Positions 27,531 to 35,584 of a stretch of DNA of 48,022 nt are shown here, piece by piece; within the stretch, counting starts at the first letter, position 1, and each line of letters starts with the position of its first letter. The position numbers and the translations under genes are program-made. The stretch spans positions 1 to 48,022 of the forward strand of contig NZ_VJMG01000046.1 of NCBI RefSeq assembly GCF_007004135.1. Direction: 5' to 3'. Source of the stretch: Affinirhizobium straminoryzae (GTDB lineage Bacteria; Pseudomonadota; Alphaproteobacteria; Rhizobiales; Rhizobiaceae). The notes below the pieces were generated by a model that worked only from the letters and a program-made list of their open reading frames with translations, was not told the origin of the DNA and did no database searches.

Positions 27531-28379
27531 ATGCTGCGCACTGTCGCATTCGCCGTTGTTGCATGCCTGTTCGGACCGGTTGTGGCCCTTGCCCAGGGCG
27601 TGCCGGGCAATCCCGCGACCGGCCCGCGGGCGCAGATGCCTGTCAGTCAGTGCCAGGCCATTGCCGAAACCATTCCCCGCGCGACATTTGCCAGTGCCAG
27701 GCCCGTCAAGACCACGGAGCTTGCCAGGCGCGAAGAGGTGAAGATCACCTTCATCGGCCATTCCACCTATCAGATCGAAAGCCCCGAAGGCGTCGTCATC
27801 GCCACAGACTATTCCGGCGTCCATCGGCCCACGCTCACGCCCGACATCGTGACGATGAACAAGGCGCATTCCACCCATTACACGCTCGCGCCACCGGCCG
27901 GCATTGCCCATGTGCTGCATGGCTGGAGCGATGTGCCCGGCGAAAAGGCGGTGCATAACATTCTGGTCGGCGATACCTATGTGCGCAATGTCGCGACCGA
28001 CATTCGCGCCTATGGCGGTTTCGAGGAAAACGGCAATTCCATCTTCATCTTCGAAATGGCGGGCCTGTGCATCGGCCATCTCGGCCATCTGCATCACGAG
28101 CTGACGGATGCGCATTATACGGAAATCGGCAGGCTCGACGTGCTGATGGTGCCGACCGATGGCGGGCTGACCATGGGCGCGGACAGCATGAGCCGCGTGG
28201 TGCAGCGGCTGCGCTCCTCGCTCATCCTGCCGATGCACCGGGGCGGCCCGCCGCTCGACCGCTTCCTCGCCATGTTCGATGGCCGCTATGACGTGGTCTA
28301 TGGCAAGGACGATGCGATCACGGTTTCGATGCGCAGTCTGCCGCGCAAGCCGCAGATCGTCGTGCCGCCCGGACTGTGA
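27531..28379 (+). CDS. Exported metallo-beta-lactamase-fold protein
   Basis: The 282-residue protein starts with a signal peptide (MLRTVAFAVVACLFGPVVALAQ, cut after LAQ). The mature part has UlaG-like MBL features: KITFIGHSTYQIES, ATDYSGVHRPTLTPDIVTMN, HSTHYTLAPPAGIAHVLHG, GHLGHLHHELTDAH and TDGGLTMG. These resemble RNase Z/UlaG-type hydrolases, so it is probably a periplasmic metal-dependent hydrolase. The usual HxHxDH motif is represented only by HSTHYT, lacking the second Asp-His, so catalysis may differ or be lost. The later His residues (GHLHH, MHRGG) are present. A strong hairpin lies just past its stop. Confidence 0.82.
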   Translation: MLRTVAFAVVACLFGPVVALAQGVPGNPATGPRAQMPVSQCQAIAETIPRATFASARPVKTTELARREEVKITFIGHSTYQIESPEGVVIATDYSGVHRPTLTPDIVTMNKAHSTHYTLAPPAGIAHVLHGWSDVPGEKAVHNILVGDTYVRNVATDIRAYGGFEENGNSIFIFEMAGLCIGHLGHLHHELTDAHYTEIGRLDVLMVPTDGGLTMGADSMSRVVQRLRSSLILPMHRGGPPLDRFLAMFDGRYDVVYGKDDAITVSMRSLPRKPQIVVPPGL

Positions 28380-28389
28380 GACGCGGCGG

Positions 28390-28418
28390 CCGATCCGCCG
28401 GATTTTCCGGCGGATCGG
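28390..28418. terminator. Bidirectional GC-rich hairpin between convergent genes
   Basis: CCGATCCGCCGGA (28390-28402) and TCCGGCGGATCGG (28406-28418) form a perfect 13-base stem around TTT. It lies between the MBL-fold gene and the convergent FMN-binding gene. No T-run follows, so it may serve both directions imperfectly. Confidence 0.65.
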
Positions 28419-28437
28419 GACAACAGTCCAACGTCCG

Positions 28438-28941
28438 TCAGGCGAAGCTCAGGTGCTGGCGAATGCCGATGTCTGGCGTCTTGTCTTCCTTCAGGTTCGC
28501 CTTGGCGATTTCCCAGCCGAATTTCAGGCTGTTGTCGGTGGAGGCCCAGATCTCCGCATCGTCCACATGCAGGGCGAGAAGGATCAGCGACGGGTCGTCC
28601 TTGCCGTGTTCGTACCAGGCGGCGGTGATCGAACTCCAGTATTCCTCGATCTTTGCCGTGTCCCGCCGCGCCTCGATCACGCCGGCAAGGCAGGCATGAT
28701 AATCATGGTTCTTGCCGACGACGCAGAAATGCGCCCGGGTGCCGGGCCGGATGGCCTGCACCAGATCGGTATCGGTGCGGGTAAAGAACCAGATCGTGTT
28801 TGTTTTCGGGTCCGCGTGCGGGGCCATCGGCTGCATGTGCATGGAGGACCCTTCGATGCCCAGCATGCCCGCATGCACGCCGTTGATCTCGTCCCACAGC
28901 TGGCGTGCCGGTGCCTCGCGTGCTTCCGTCAGACTTACCAT
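28438..28941 (-). CDS. Pyridoxamine 5'-phosphate oxidase-fold (general stress 26-like) protein
   Basis: The 167-residue protein has the split-barrel flavin/heme-binding fold seen in general-stress protein 26 homologues: HMQPMAPHADPKTNTIWFFTRTDTDLVQAI and HFCVVGKNHDYHACLAGVIEARRD, then a C-terminal helix-strand region with KIEEYWSSITAAWYEHGKDDPSLILLALHVDDAEIW. It likely binds FMN or F420. The ATG at 28941 was chosen because AGGA lies just upstream; a start at 28962 would add seven residues. It converges with the MBL-fold gene and diverges from yebC. Function beyond the fold is unknown. Confidence 0.8.
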   Translation of the reverse strand: MVSLTEAREAPARQLWDEINGVHAGMLGIEGSSMHMQPMAPHADPKTNTIWFFTRTDTDLVQAIRPGTRAHFCVVGKNHDYHACLAGVIEARRDTAKIEEYWSSITAAWYEHGKDDPSLILLALHVDDAEIWASTDNSLKFGWEIAKANLKEDKTPDIGIRQHLSFA

Positions 28942-29102
28942 TGCCAATCCTTTCCTCGTCAAGTGTCGGGGAAAGAACGTCGCCCTGCCGGGCTTTGTTC
29001 CGCCGGCGGCAATGGTGTGTCGATCCGCTTTTTTCTTGAACGCGCCCGGTTTCGTGCCTATAAGCCCGCCATTCCAGACATATTACGCGATGAAGGGGTG
29101 CC

Positions 29103-29849
29103 ATGGCTGGCCATTCACAGTTCAAGAACATCATGCACCGCAAGGGTCGGCAGGACTCCATCCGGTCGAAGATGTTCTCCAAGCTTGCACGCGAAATCAC
29201 CGTCGCCGCCAAGGCCGGTCTGCCTGATCCGAGCATGAATGCGGCCCTTCGCCTGGCGATCCAGAACGCCAAGGCCCAGTCGATGCCGAAGGACAACATC
29301 GACCGCGCCATCAAGAAGGCATCCGGCGCCGATGCCGAGAGCTATGATGCTATCCGCTACGAAGGCTATGGCCCGGGCGGCGTGGCCGTGATCGTCGAGG
29401 CGCTCAGCGACAACCGCAACCGCACGGCCTCCAACATCCGCTCGATCTTCACCAAGGCCGGCGGTGCGCTCGGGGAAACGGGCTCGGTGTCCTTCTCCTT
29501 CGATCACGTCGGCGAAATCGTCTACAAGGCCTCGGCCGGAAGCGCCGACGCCGTGATGGAAGCCGCCATCGAGGCGGGTGCCGATGACGTTGTCTCGGAC
29601 GCGGAAACCCACACCATCATTTGCGGTTTCGAAAGCATTGGCGAAGTGTCCAAGGCACTCGAAGCGACGCTCGGCGAAGCCGATACCGTCAAGGCCATCT
29701 GGAAGCCGCAGAACACGGTGCCGGTCGACGAGGAAAAGGCCCAGTCGCTGATGAAGCTGATCGACAGCCTGGAAGACGATGACGACGTGCAGAACGTCTA
29801 TTCGAACTTCGAGGTGTCCGACGAGGTGATGGCAAAACTCTCCGCCTGA
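29103..29849 (+). CDS. yebC: YebC/PmpR-family protein
   Basis: The 248-residue protein starts [23 protein letters not shown], the invariant start of the family, and continues with [15 protein letters not shown] and [22 protein letters not shown]. YebC proteins are cytoplasmic; some bind DNA as transcription regulators, and recent work links others to relief of ribosome stalling. Length matches. In many proteobacteria yebC precedes ruvC; here ruvC lies 3.7 kb downstream, after an unknown gene and two minus-strand genes. Confidence 0.95.
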   Translation: MAGHSQFKNIMHRKGRQDSIRSKMFSKLAREITVAAKAGLPDPSMNAALRLAIQNAKAQSMPKDNIDRAIKKASGADAESYDAIRYEGYGPGGVAVIVEALSDNRNRTASNIRSIFTKAGGALGETGSVSFSFDHVGEIVYKASAGSADAVMEAAIEAGADDVVSDAETHTIICGFESIGEVSKALEATLGEADTVKAIWKPQNTVPVDEEKAQSLMKLIDSLEDDDDVQNVYSNFEVSDEVMAKLSA

Positions 29850-29876
29850 CATCCTGCGGGGTTTGAAAGATCGTGG

Positions 29877-29903
29877 CGCCGGTCCCGCAAGGGCCGGCGT
29901 TTT
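29877..29903 (+). terminator. Rho-independent terminator of yebC
   Basis: CGCCGGTCC and GGGCCGGCG pair around CCGCA, followed by TTTT and then TGCGTTTT. It lies about 30 bases past the yebC stop. Confidence 0.8.
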
Positions 29904-30084
29904 GCGTTTTGCCGGACAGTCCGCCGGTCGCGGATGGCATCGCCATTTCCGACCCCGACTCCGATTCTCCAGCTTGAGGCAGGTTTCGGGTGGAACTGTC
30001 CCGGCGAACCAACCGGTCTGCCGCGTGAGTCTGTTCGACCGGAACCCCGGAGCGCTGTCAGCGCCCGCAAGACAGGAGACAGCC

Positions 30085-30729
30085 ATGGTTTCTTCCATCG
30101 ATACCGTTCGCCTGTGGTCGACACAGACGGCCATCCGCGTGTTCAAGGAAACGGAGCAGCAGGACACGGAGCAGCAGAGTCTGGCCAGCACGCTGCTTGC
30201 CCATTACGGCATCGACAGCAGCGATGACGGTAGCGCCTCGACATCCACCTACAGCCTTGCCGATGTTCTGACCGGCAACACCACCGACAGCAGCAGCGAG
30301 ACGGCCCCGAAGACGGTCTCTGCCGATATCGGCAGCGAATCCTTCATGCAGGGGCTGCGCGACAAGCTTGCAGAACTGAAAAACTCTCCCGCCACCCGCG
30401 CCCAGGCGGAATCCATGCTGAAGGCACTCGATGCCGGCAAGCTGACGGTGACCGATGCCGAAGGCGGAAAGAGCGTGACCGCCTGGGATGCCACCAGCAA
30501 GGATGCCAAGCCAAACCAGCCGGCAACTGCCACGGCCGCTGAATGGAGCGGTTTCCTGAAGGCACACCTGCAACGCGATGGTAGCGGAAAATATGTCCGC
30601 AACGACGATGGCAGCTATATCGACAAGGCAAATGGCGCGAGTGCCTATTTCGGCATGATCGGCGACAAGTATTATTATCTCAGCTGGTCGACAGCCGAAG
30701 CGCCTGTAACGGGCGCCACGACCGCCTGA
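30085..30729 (+). CDS. Hypothetical protein, Ser/Thr/Asp-rich N-terminal part
   Basis: The 214-residue protein has no membrane segment or signal peptide. Residues 1-100 are polar and low-complexity (DSSDDGSASTSTYS, TTDSSSETAPK). Residues 100-214 look folded, with repeated patterns GSGKYVRNDDGSYIDKANG and YFGMIGDKYYYLSWS. I do not recognise the family. CAGGAG lies seven bases before the ATG at 30085. It is flanked by yebC with a terminator upstream and by a convergent luciferase-like gene, so it is a single-gene unit. The Asp/Ser-rich start resembles secreted rhizobial proteins, but no export signal is seen. Confidence 0.6.
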   Translation: MVSSIDTVRLWSTQTAIRVFKETEQQDTEQQSLASTLLAHYGIDSSDDGSASTSTYSLADVLTGNTTDSSSETAPKTVSADIGSESFMQGLRDKLAELKNSPATRAQAESMLKALDAGKLTVTDAEGGKSVTAWDATSKDAKPNQPATATAAEWSGFLKAHLQRDGSGKYVRNDDGSYIDKANGASAYFGMIGDKYYYLSWSTAEAPVTGATTA

Positions 30730-30824
30730 TCTGCTCCCGGCCCCTCCTGGGCCGGTTTCTGATGTCGGGCTGTTGGGCGCGGGCTTCCCGGCAGTTCGCC
30801 GGATAGGGAGTGTGGCGGTCCCGC

Positions 30825-31835
30825 TCAGGCCGCCCTTGCTTGCGCATGCTGCATCAGTGGCAGGCCGGCAAACAGTTCGACGGAGCGCAGCCGCTTTTCG
30901 ATGTCGTGCACCGGCATCGAGATGATCAGTTCGTCCGCCTCCGTCTCCTTCAGGAAGGCGCGAAGCTTCGTCTCCACCGTGGCTGGTGAGCCGACGGCGG
31001 CATAGCGCAGCGTGTGCTCCACGTTCATGCGTTCCATCTCGCTCCAGACGCCGTCCATGCTCTCGATCGGGCGCGGGAATTTCGTGCGCACATTGCGGCG
31101 CAGGTTGATGAACTGCTGTTGCGCCGAGGTGAAGAGATGCGCCGCTTCCGCATCGGTCGGGGCCGCCACGCCCATCACGCCCACCATGGCATAGGGCTTG
31201 TCCAGCTGGGCGGAGGGCTGGAAGCGGTCGCGATAGATCGCCAGGGCATCCAGCAGCATGTCGGGCGCGAAATGCGAGGCGAAGGCATAGGGCAGGCCAA
31301 GCGCCGCCGCAAGATGCGCGCTGTAGAGGCTGGAGCCGAGCAGCCAGATCGGTACTTCGGCACGCACACCGGGTACGGCGAGGATGGCCTGATCTTCACG
31401 CGGTTCTCCGAGAAGCCGCTGCAGTTCCACCACATCATGCGGAAAACTGTCGGCGCCGGCCTCGAGGTTGCGGCGGAGCGCCCGCGCAGTGCGCATGTCC
31501 GTCCCCGGCGCGCGACCGAGGCCGAGATCGATGCGGCCCGGAAACAGTGCTTCCAGCGTGCCGAACTGTTCGGCGATCACCAGCGGTGAATGATTGGGCA
31601 GCATAACCCCGCCCGAGCCCACTCGGATATGTTTCGTTGCCGCTGCGACATGACCGATGACAACGGCGGTTGCGGCACTTGCAATGCCCGGCATGCCGTG
31701 ATGTTCGGCAAGCCAGAGCCGCCGGTAGCCGAAGGCTTCCGCCTTCTGTGCGAGGCGCCGCGACTGGTCGAGTGCGTCGCTGACGCTGGACCCGTCCGCC
31801 ACGGGCGACAGGTCGAGAATGGAAAAGGGGATCAT
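30825..31835 (-). CDS. Luciferase-like (LLM) flavin-dependent monooxygenase, MsnO8 type
   Basis: The 336-residue protein begins [15 protein letters not shown] and shows [59 protein letters not shown] and [17 protein letters not shown], the MsnO8 subgroup signatures of bacterial luciferase-like oxidases. It likely uses reduced FMN from a partner reductase. The substrate is unknown. The ATG at 31835 starts at the family's normal position. It converges with the unknown gene and shares its upstream side with a short fragment resembling a phosphoesterase start. Confidence 0.9.
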   Translation of the reverse strand: MIPFSILDLSPVADGSSVSDALDQSRRLAQKAEAFGYRRLWLAEHHGMPGIASAATAVVIGHVAAATKHIRVGSGGVMLPNHSPLVIAEQFGTLEALFPGRIDLGLGRAPGTDMRTARALRRNLEAGADSFPHDVVELQRLLGEPREDQAILAVPGVRAEVPIWLLGSSLYSAHLAAALGLPYAFASHFAPDMLLDALAIYRDRFQPSAQLDKPYAMVGVMGVAAPTDAEAAHLFTSAQQQFINLRRNVRTKFPRPIESMDGVWSEMERMNVEHTLRYAAVGSPATVETKLRAFLKETEADELIISMPVHDIEKRLRSVELFAGLPLMQHAQARAA

Positions 31836-31844
31836 GCGTCACCA

Positions 31845-31946
31845 CTCAAACTTTATGTTGTGTCAGATCTCCATTTAGGAAAGCCGTGGCCGCATTCTAA
31901 GGGGGCGCGGGATTTTTCCCGCACGGGTCTGCTGCAGAGGGTCTGA
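31845..31946 (+). pseudogene. Possible remnant of a metallophosphoesterase
   Basis: In the plus strand, codons from 31845 read LKLYVVSDLHLGKPW, which closely resembles the N-terminal DxH metal-binding start of calcineurin-like phosphoesterases. No ATG heads it, and it ends at a stop at 31944-31946 without the later His and Asp motifs in any nearby frame. It overlaps the upstream side of the luciferase-like gene. A short chance resemblance cannot be excluded. Confidence 0.3.
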
Positions 31947-32008
31947 TCGTCCGGTCAGCCCTGCACGGTTCACGCCATACTTCAGCCAGCGGACAAAGGC
32001 GAGGGGTC

Positions 32009-33343
32009 TCAGGTCACGCTGCGCAGCGTCGGCTTCAGTCCGCGTTCGCGGCGGACGGGCTCGTCCTGTTGCGTGAACGCGAAGAGGGACAGACGCGTAT
32101 CGATGATCGCGACATCGCCGGCCACCTTGACGAGGCATGCCTCCGTGGATGCAACGATCTCGCGGCTGCGCTCCAGCACCACCGCCGTCTCGCCCACGGT
32201 CTCGTGCGCCAGCGTCAGGCGCTGGTGTTCGAGGTCGACGTTGTGCGACAGGCGCTCGGCCGGCTCGGCCATTTCCGTCAGCGCCTGCCCGACACAGTCG
32301 GTCTCGCGCAGCACCCGCGACAGGGCATGCTGGGTATCGGCCAGATGGCTGTCAACCTGCCGGTACTGCAGCATCAGGCTGCGCGCGGCCTCGGTACAGT
32401 CGGCAGCCAGCTGGCGCAGCGCATCGGCTGGAATGGGCTGCACCGTTGGACGGCCATGTGCAGCCGTCGGATGGCTGGAGGCTGACGGTGCCCTGAGCCG
32501 CTGTTCGCTGGCGCTCGCAAGGCTTTCGGCGCGGATCGCCAGATCGCCGACGCGCTCGATCAGTTGCGACAGGTCCCCGAAGGTGCTGGTGGCAGCGGCA
32601 GCGGCGTCATGCGCTTCGCCGGCCGCCCGGCCGAGACGCCAGCTGGCCTGCTGCCCTTCGGCGGCGCTGCGGCTGACTATGCGTGCATCCTCGCCGCGCA
32701 ACCGGGTTGCCCGCTGCATCACCTCGATGGCGCTCAACGCCTTCTGCATGGCCGGGCGCGCATTGACGAGCCGGTCCCCGATGACCGTAAGATCCGCCTG
32801 GCTGGAGCGGGCCTGCTCGCGCATGCCCTGCGTGGCACGGCTGATCACCGAAAGGTTCAGGTTCAGCATTGAAGCGAGACGGTTGAAGCGCACCCGCAGG
32901 CCTTCCATGGCCTCCGGGAACGGCTGCTGCACCAGCGTCGTGGCGTCGCCGTTGGAGAGACGGCGCATGGCCTCATCCAGCACGCCGCGGGCGGCCGAAT
33001 GATCGGCTTCGTTGTCCTGAATGGCCTCCTTCAGGCCCGAAATGCCGCGCGCCAGCGTGCCGATCGTATCCGTCCGTTCCCTGTCGGCAAGGTCTGCCTC
33101 CGTGTCCGGTCTGTTCCATTCGCTGGCCTGCTGGGCAAGCCGGTTCAAAGGGTCCGCGAGCTTGAAGGCGAGGATGGCGATTGCCGTACCTGCCGCAAAC
33201 GCCGCTACAATGCTGAAGCCCAGTATTTCGGGCGAGACACGCGCCGCCTTGATGGCGATCAGCCCCACGGCCACCAGATTGAAGGTGGCAAGCAGCAGGA
33301 TCGTCTCGATCGACTGGTTCTTCAAGCGGGTGAACATCATCAT
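32009..33343 (-). CDS. HAMP-domain membrane protein related to chemoreceptors (divergent)
   Basis: The 444-residue protein has two membrane segments in the first 70 residues (about 10-28 and 35-55) with almost no periplasmic loop. A HAMP-like linker (about 60-115) follows, with LADPLNRLAQQASEW and DTIGTLARGISGLKEA. A long helical region rich in Ala, Gln and Arg (about 140-400) looks like a coiled coil. It lacks the conserved chemoreceptor tip (EIxxITNQTNLLALNA), so it may not signal through CheA. Three ATGs overlap at 33337-33343; the first is preceded by GGAGG and was chosen. A perfect CtrA-type box lies 100 bases upstream, which would fit a motility or cell-cycle gene. Confidence 0.7.
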   Translation of the reverse strand: MMMFTRLKNQSIETILLLATFNLVAVGLIAIKAARVSPEILGFSIVAAFAAGTAIAILAFKLADPLNRLAQQASEWNRPDTEADLADRERTDTIGTLARGISGLKEAIQDNEADHSAARGVLDEAMRRLSNGDATTLVQQPFPEAMEGLRVRFNRLASMLNLNLSVISRATQGMREQARSSQADLTVIGDRLVNARPAMQKALSAIEVMQRATRLRGEDARIVSRSAAEGQQASWRLGRAAGEAHDAAAAATSTFGDLSQLIERVGDLAIRAESLASASEQRLRAPSASSHPTAAHGRPTVQPIPADALRQLAADCTEAARSLMLQYRQVDSHLADTQHALSRVLRETDCVGQALTEMAEPAERLSHNVDLEHQRLTLAHETVGETAVVLERSREIVASTEACLVKVAGDVAIIDTRLSLFAFTQQDEPVRRERGLKPTLRSVT

Positions 33344-33363
33344 GATGGACCTCCAATCTTGAT

Positions 33364-33397
33364 CTACGCACATCACCTAATGTGATTCGGTGCGTAG
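33364..33397 (-). promoter_or_regulatory. Leader hairpin of the HAMP-domain gene
   Basis: CTACGCAC (33364-33371) pairs perfectly with GTGCGTAG (33390-33397), and ATCAC/GTGAT extend the stem inward. It lies 21 bases upstream of the start codon, so it could be in the mRNA leader and affect translation or be an operator. No T-run follows on either strand. Confidence 0.5.
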
Positions 33398-33442
33398 AGT
33401 TGCCGAAGTTGAGGCTGCTGTCCGAGGATTGATGGGCCAGCC

Positions 33443-33457
33443 TTAACGGGTGGTTAA
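33443..33457. promoter_or_regulatory. CtrA-type box between the HAMP-domain gene and ruvC
   Basis: TTAACGGGTGGTTAA is an exact TTAA-N7-TTAA match in the 192-base divergent gap. It is 100 bases from the HAMP-domain gene start and 79 from ruvC; the former is the likelier target because CtrA controls motility and chemotaxis genes in relatives. Confidence 0.6.
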
Positions 33458-33535
33458 CGGGATTCGCGCAAATGTTTTCTTTTTGTTCGCGTTGCGTCTG
33501 GTCGATACAGGTCACGTCGCGATAGGATGGCACAC

Positions 33536-34048
33536 ATGACACAGACGATTCGCATCATCGGCATCGACCCGGGCCTCCGCCGCACCGGCTGGGGGGTGAT
33601 CGACACGCTGGGCAACAGCCTCAAGTTCGTGGCCTCCGGTACGGTGACCTCCGATGGCGACATGGATCTCGCCTCTCGTCTCTGCCAGCTGCATGACGGG
33701 CTGGCCGAAGTGGTGCATGCCTATCGGCCGGACGAGGCGGCGGTGGAGCAGACCTTCGTCAACAAGGATGCCGTGGCGACTCTCAAGCTCGGGCAGGCGC
33801 GTGGCGTTGTGATGCTGGTGCCGGCGCGCGCCGGTCTGCCCGTCTCCGAATATGCGCCGAATGCGGTGAAGAAGGCTGTCATCGGTGTCGGCCACGGCGA
33901 GAAGCAGCAGATCCACATGATGCTGAAGATCCTGATGCCGAAGGTTGAGTTCACCGGCAATGACGCCGCCGATGCGCTGGCGATCGCCATCTGCCACGCC
34001 CATCATCGCGGCGGCGAGCGCATGCGCCGGGTGCTGGCCCGCGCCTGA
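33536..34048 (+). CDS. ruvC: Crossover junction endodeoxyribonuclease RuvC
   Basis: The 170-residue enzyme has the four acidic catalytic residues: Asp11 ([10 protein letters not shown]), Glu71 (AVEQTF), and Asp143/Asp146 ([15 protein letters not shown]). It nicks Holliday junctions as a dimer in concert with RuvAB. The ATG at 33536 is eight bases from AGGA; an earlier ATG at 33527 would add three residues. It heads the ruv operon. ruvA follows after 207 bases, an unusually wide gap. Confidence 0.96.
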   Translation: MTQTIRIIGIDPGLRRTGWGVIDTLGNSLKFVASGTVTSDGDMDLASRLCQLHDGLAEVVHAYRPDEAAVEQTFVNKDAVATLKLGQARGVVMLVPARAGLPVSEYAPNAVKKAVIGVGHGEKQQIHMMLKILMPKVEFTGNDAADALAIAICHAHHRGGERMRRVLARA

Positions 34049-34255
34049 GTTTGTTCTTGACTTGTTCCAGTTTGCGCTCTAGGCACGAGGTAAGGGGACA
34101 GAGGTGGCAGGCGGCAGTTCGATGCGGGCGGGTGCGGGGCGCCGGTGGGCATTTCCGCCGGGCGCGGGCGCATCCCGGGTTGCGGCCAGCCGCGCTGACA
34201 ATCGGGCCGCCAGCGTCTTCTTTTCCTGCGGCATCATCCCGGACGGATCCCCATC

Positions 34256-34873
34256 ATGATCGGCAAGCTCAAGGGCACCATTGACGAAATCGGCGAGGAC
34301 CATGTGCTGGTCGACGTGCACGGCGTCTGTTACGTCGCCTATTGTTCGTCGCGCACCCTGGCACGTATCGGCTCTGCCGGCGAGGCGGTGGTGCTGTTCA
34401 TCGAGACCTATGTGCGCGAGGACCAGCTGAAGCTGTTCGGGTTCCTCAGCGCGCTGGAACGGGAATGGTTCAACCTGCTGCAGAGCGTGCAGGGCGTCGG
34501 CTCCAAGGTTGCGCTCGGCGTGCTCTCCACCCTGACGCCGTCGGAACTTGCCAATGCGATCGCGCTGCAGGACCGCACCTCGATTTCCCGCGCACCGGGC
34601 GTCGGCCCGAAGGTCGCGATGCGCATCGTCACCGAACTGAAGAACAAGGCGCCTGCCTTTGCCGGCGAAGCCAGCGCCGGAATCGGCCTCAAGCAGGAGC
34701 TGGGGGAGGGCGTTGCGGCAGCCCCCGTGGCGGATGCCGTTTCGGCGCTCACCAATCTCGGCTATTCGCGCGAGCAGGCGGCCAATGCCGTGGCGGCCGC
34801 GCTGAAGGCTGGCGGCGAGGGCGCCGACAGCGCCAGGCTGATCCGCCTCGGGCTCAAGGAACTCTCCCGATGA
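34256..34873 (+). CDS. ruvA: Holliday junction branch migration protein RuvA
   Basis: The 205-residue protein has domain I ([27 protein letters not shown]), domain II helix-hairpin-helix motifs ([17 protein letters not shown] and [16 protein letters not shown]), and domain III (about 160-205; [21 protein letters not shown]) which contacts RuvB. It binds four-way junctions and loads RuvB. In this window ruvB is displaced by a toxin-antitoxin pair: 55 bases separate the ruvA stop from vapB. Confidence 0.96.
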   Translation: MIGKLKGTIDEIGEDHVLVDVHGVCYVAYCSSRTLARIGSAGEAVVLFIETYVREDQLKLFGFLSALEREWFNLLQSVQGVGSKVALGVLSTLTPSELANAIALQDRTSISRAPGVGPKVAMRIVTELKNKAPAFAGEASAGIGLKQELGEGVAAAPVADAVSALTNLGYSREQAANAVAAALKAGGEGADSARLIRLGLKELSR

Positions 34874-34895
34874 CCGCCTTGTTTGCGGCACCTTT

Positions 34896-34919
34896 CCTTA
34901 CTATTGTGAAAAAGTAAGG
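34896..34919. promoter_or_regulatory. Palindromic operator-like site upstream of the antitoxin
   Basis: CCTTACT (34896-34902) and AGTAAGG (34913-34919) form a perfect inverted repeat that overlaps the ribosome site of the antitoxin (AAGGAGG at 34916-34922). Antitoxins of this type usually bind such palindromes to repress their own operon; here it may also affect ruvB. Confidence 0.55.
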
Positions 34920-34928
34920 AGGTTCGTC

Positions 34929-35189
34929 ATGAGCGTATTTTATGGCACCATGACATCGAAGGGACAAACCACCGTTCCAGCGGAGATTCGGGACTTGCTG
35001 AAGCTCAAGCCCGGCGATCGTATCCGCTATGTCGTCAGGAATGGGGAAGTCACGCTCAAGGCCAAGAACAAGCGGTTGATCGACCTGGCCGGCATCCTTC
35101 ACCGTCCAGGCATGCCGACGATGACGATCGAGGACATGAACGAGGCCGTCGGCGACGCCATTGTGGATCATGTCATGGGTCGCGAATGA
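34929..35189 (+). CDS. vapB: AbrB/SpoVT-type antitoxin (VapB-like)
   Basis: The 86-residue protein begins with a swapped-hairpin DNA-binding domain: MTSKGQTTVPAEIRDLLKLKPGDRIRYVV matches the AbrB/SpoVT consensus (about 5-50). The C-terminal tail (about 55-86; MPTMTIEDMNEAVGDAIVDHVM) likely wraps and inhibits the toxin. Its stop overlaps the toxin start (35186-35189). It lies inside the ruv operon, and the stretch is visibly less GC-rich than the flanking ruv genes, suggesting it was acquired. Confidence 0.88.
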   Translation: MSVFYGTMTSKGQTTVPAEIRDLLKLKPGDRIRYVVRNGEVTLKAKNKRLIDLAGILHRPGMPTMTIEDMNEAVGDAIVDHVMGRE

Positions 35190-35584
35190 TCGGGCTCGAC
35201 ACGAATATCCTACTGCGTCTGATCCTTCAGGATGACGAGGTTCAATCCAGGCAGGCGCTTGTGCTCGTCGACAGTCTTTCTCCGGAGCAACCGGGTTTCG
35301 TCAATAGCGCGGTACTGCTGGAATTTATCTGGACAGCCCGGCGACATGTGAAAATCACCCGTGAGGAATTGAAGACCATTCTTTCAGGGTTTCTGGATTC
35401 CGGTAATCTGGTGCTCGAGGATGAAAACATCATAGAAATGACGTTGGACGAGATGGACCGCGGCGGCGAGGAATTTGCCGACATCTTCATTGCTCTCAGG
35501 AACAGGGAGCTGGGATGCCGAACCACGGTGACGTTTGACAAGAAGGCGGCACGCGCTATCCCCCATATGGAACTCCTCGCATGA
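35186..35584 (+). CDS. vapC: PIN-domain toxin (VapC-like)
   Basis: The 132-residue protein is a PIN-domain RNase: likely catalytic acids are Asp5 (IGLDTN), Glu46 (LLEFIW), Asp99 (ADIFIALRN) and Asp118 (TTVTFDKKA). VapC toxins cleave tRNAs or rRNA and are held inactive by VapB. The start overlaps the antitoxin stop, and its own stop overlaps the ruvB start (ATGA at 35581-35584). Base composition over a 60-base sample (35221-35280) is 55% GC against 65% in ruvB (35701-35760). Confidence 0.88.
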   Translation: MIGLDTNILLRLILQDDEVQSRQALVLVDSLSPEQPGFVNSAVLLEFIWTARRHVKITREELKTILSGFLDSGNLVLEDENIIEMTLDEMDRGGEEFADIFIALRNRELGCRTTVTFDKKAARAIPHMELLA

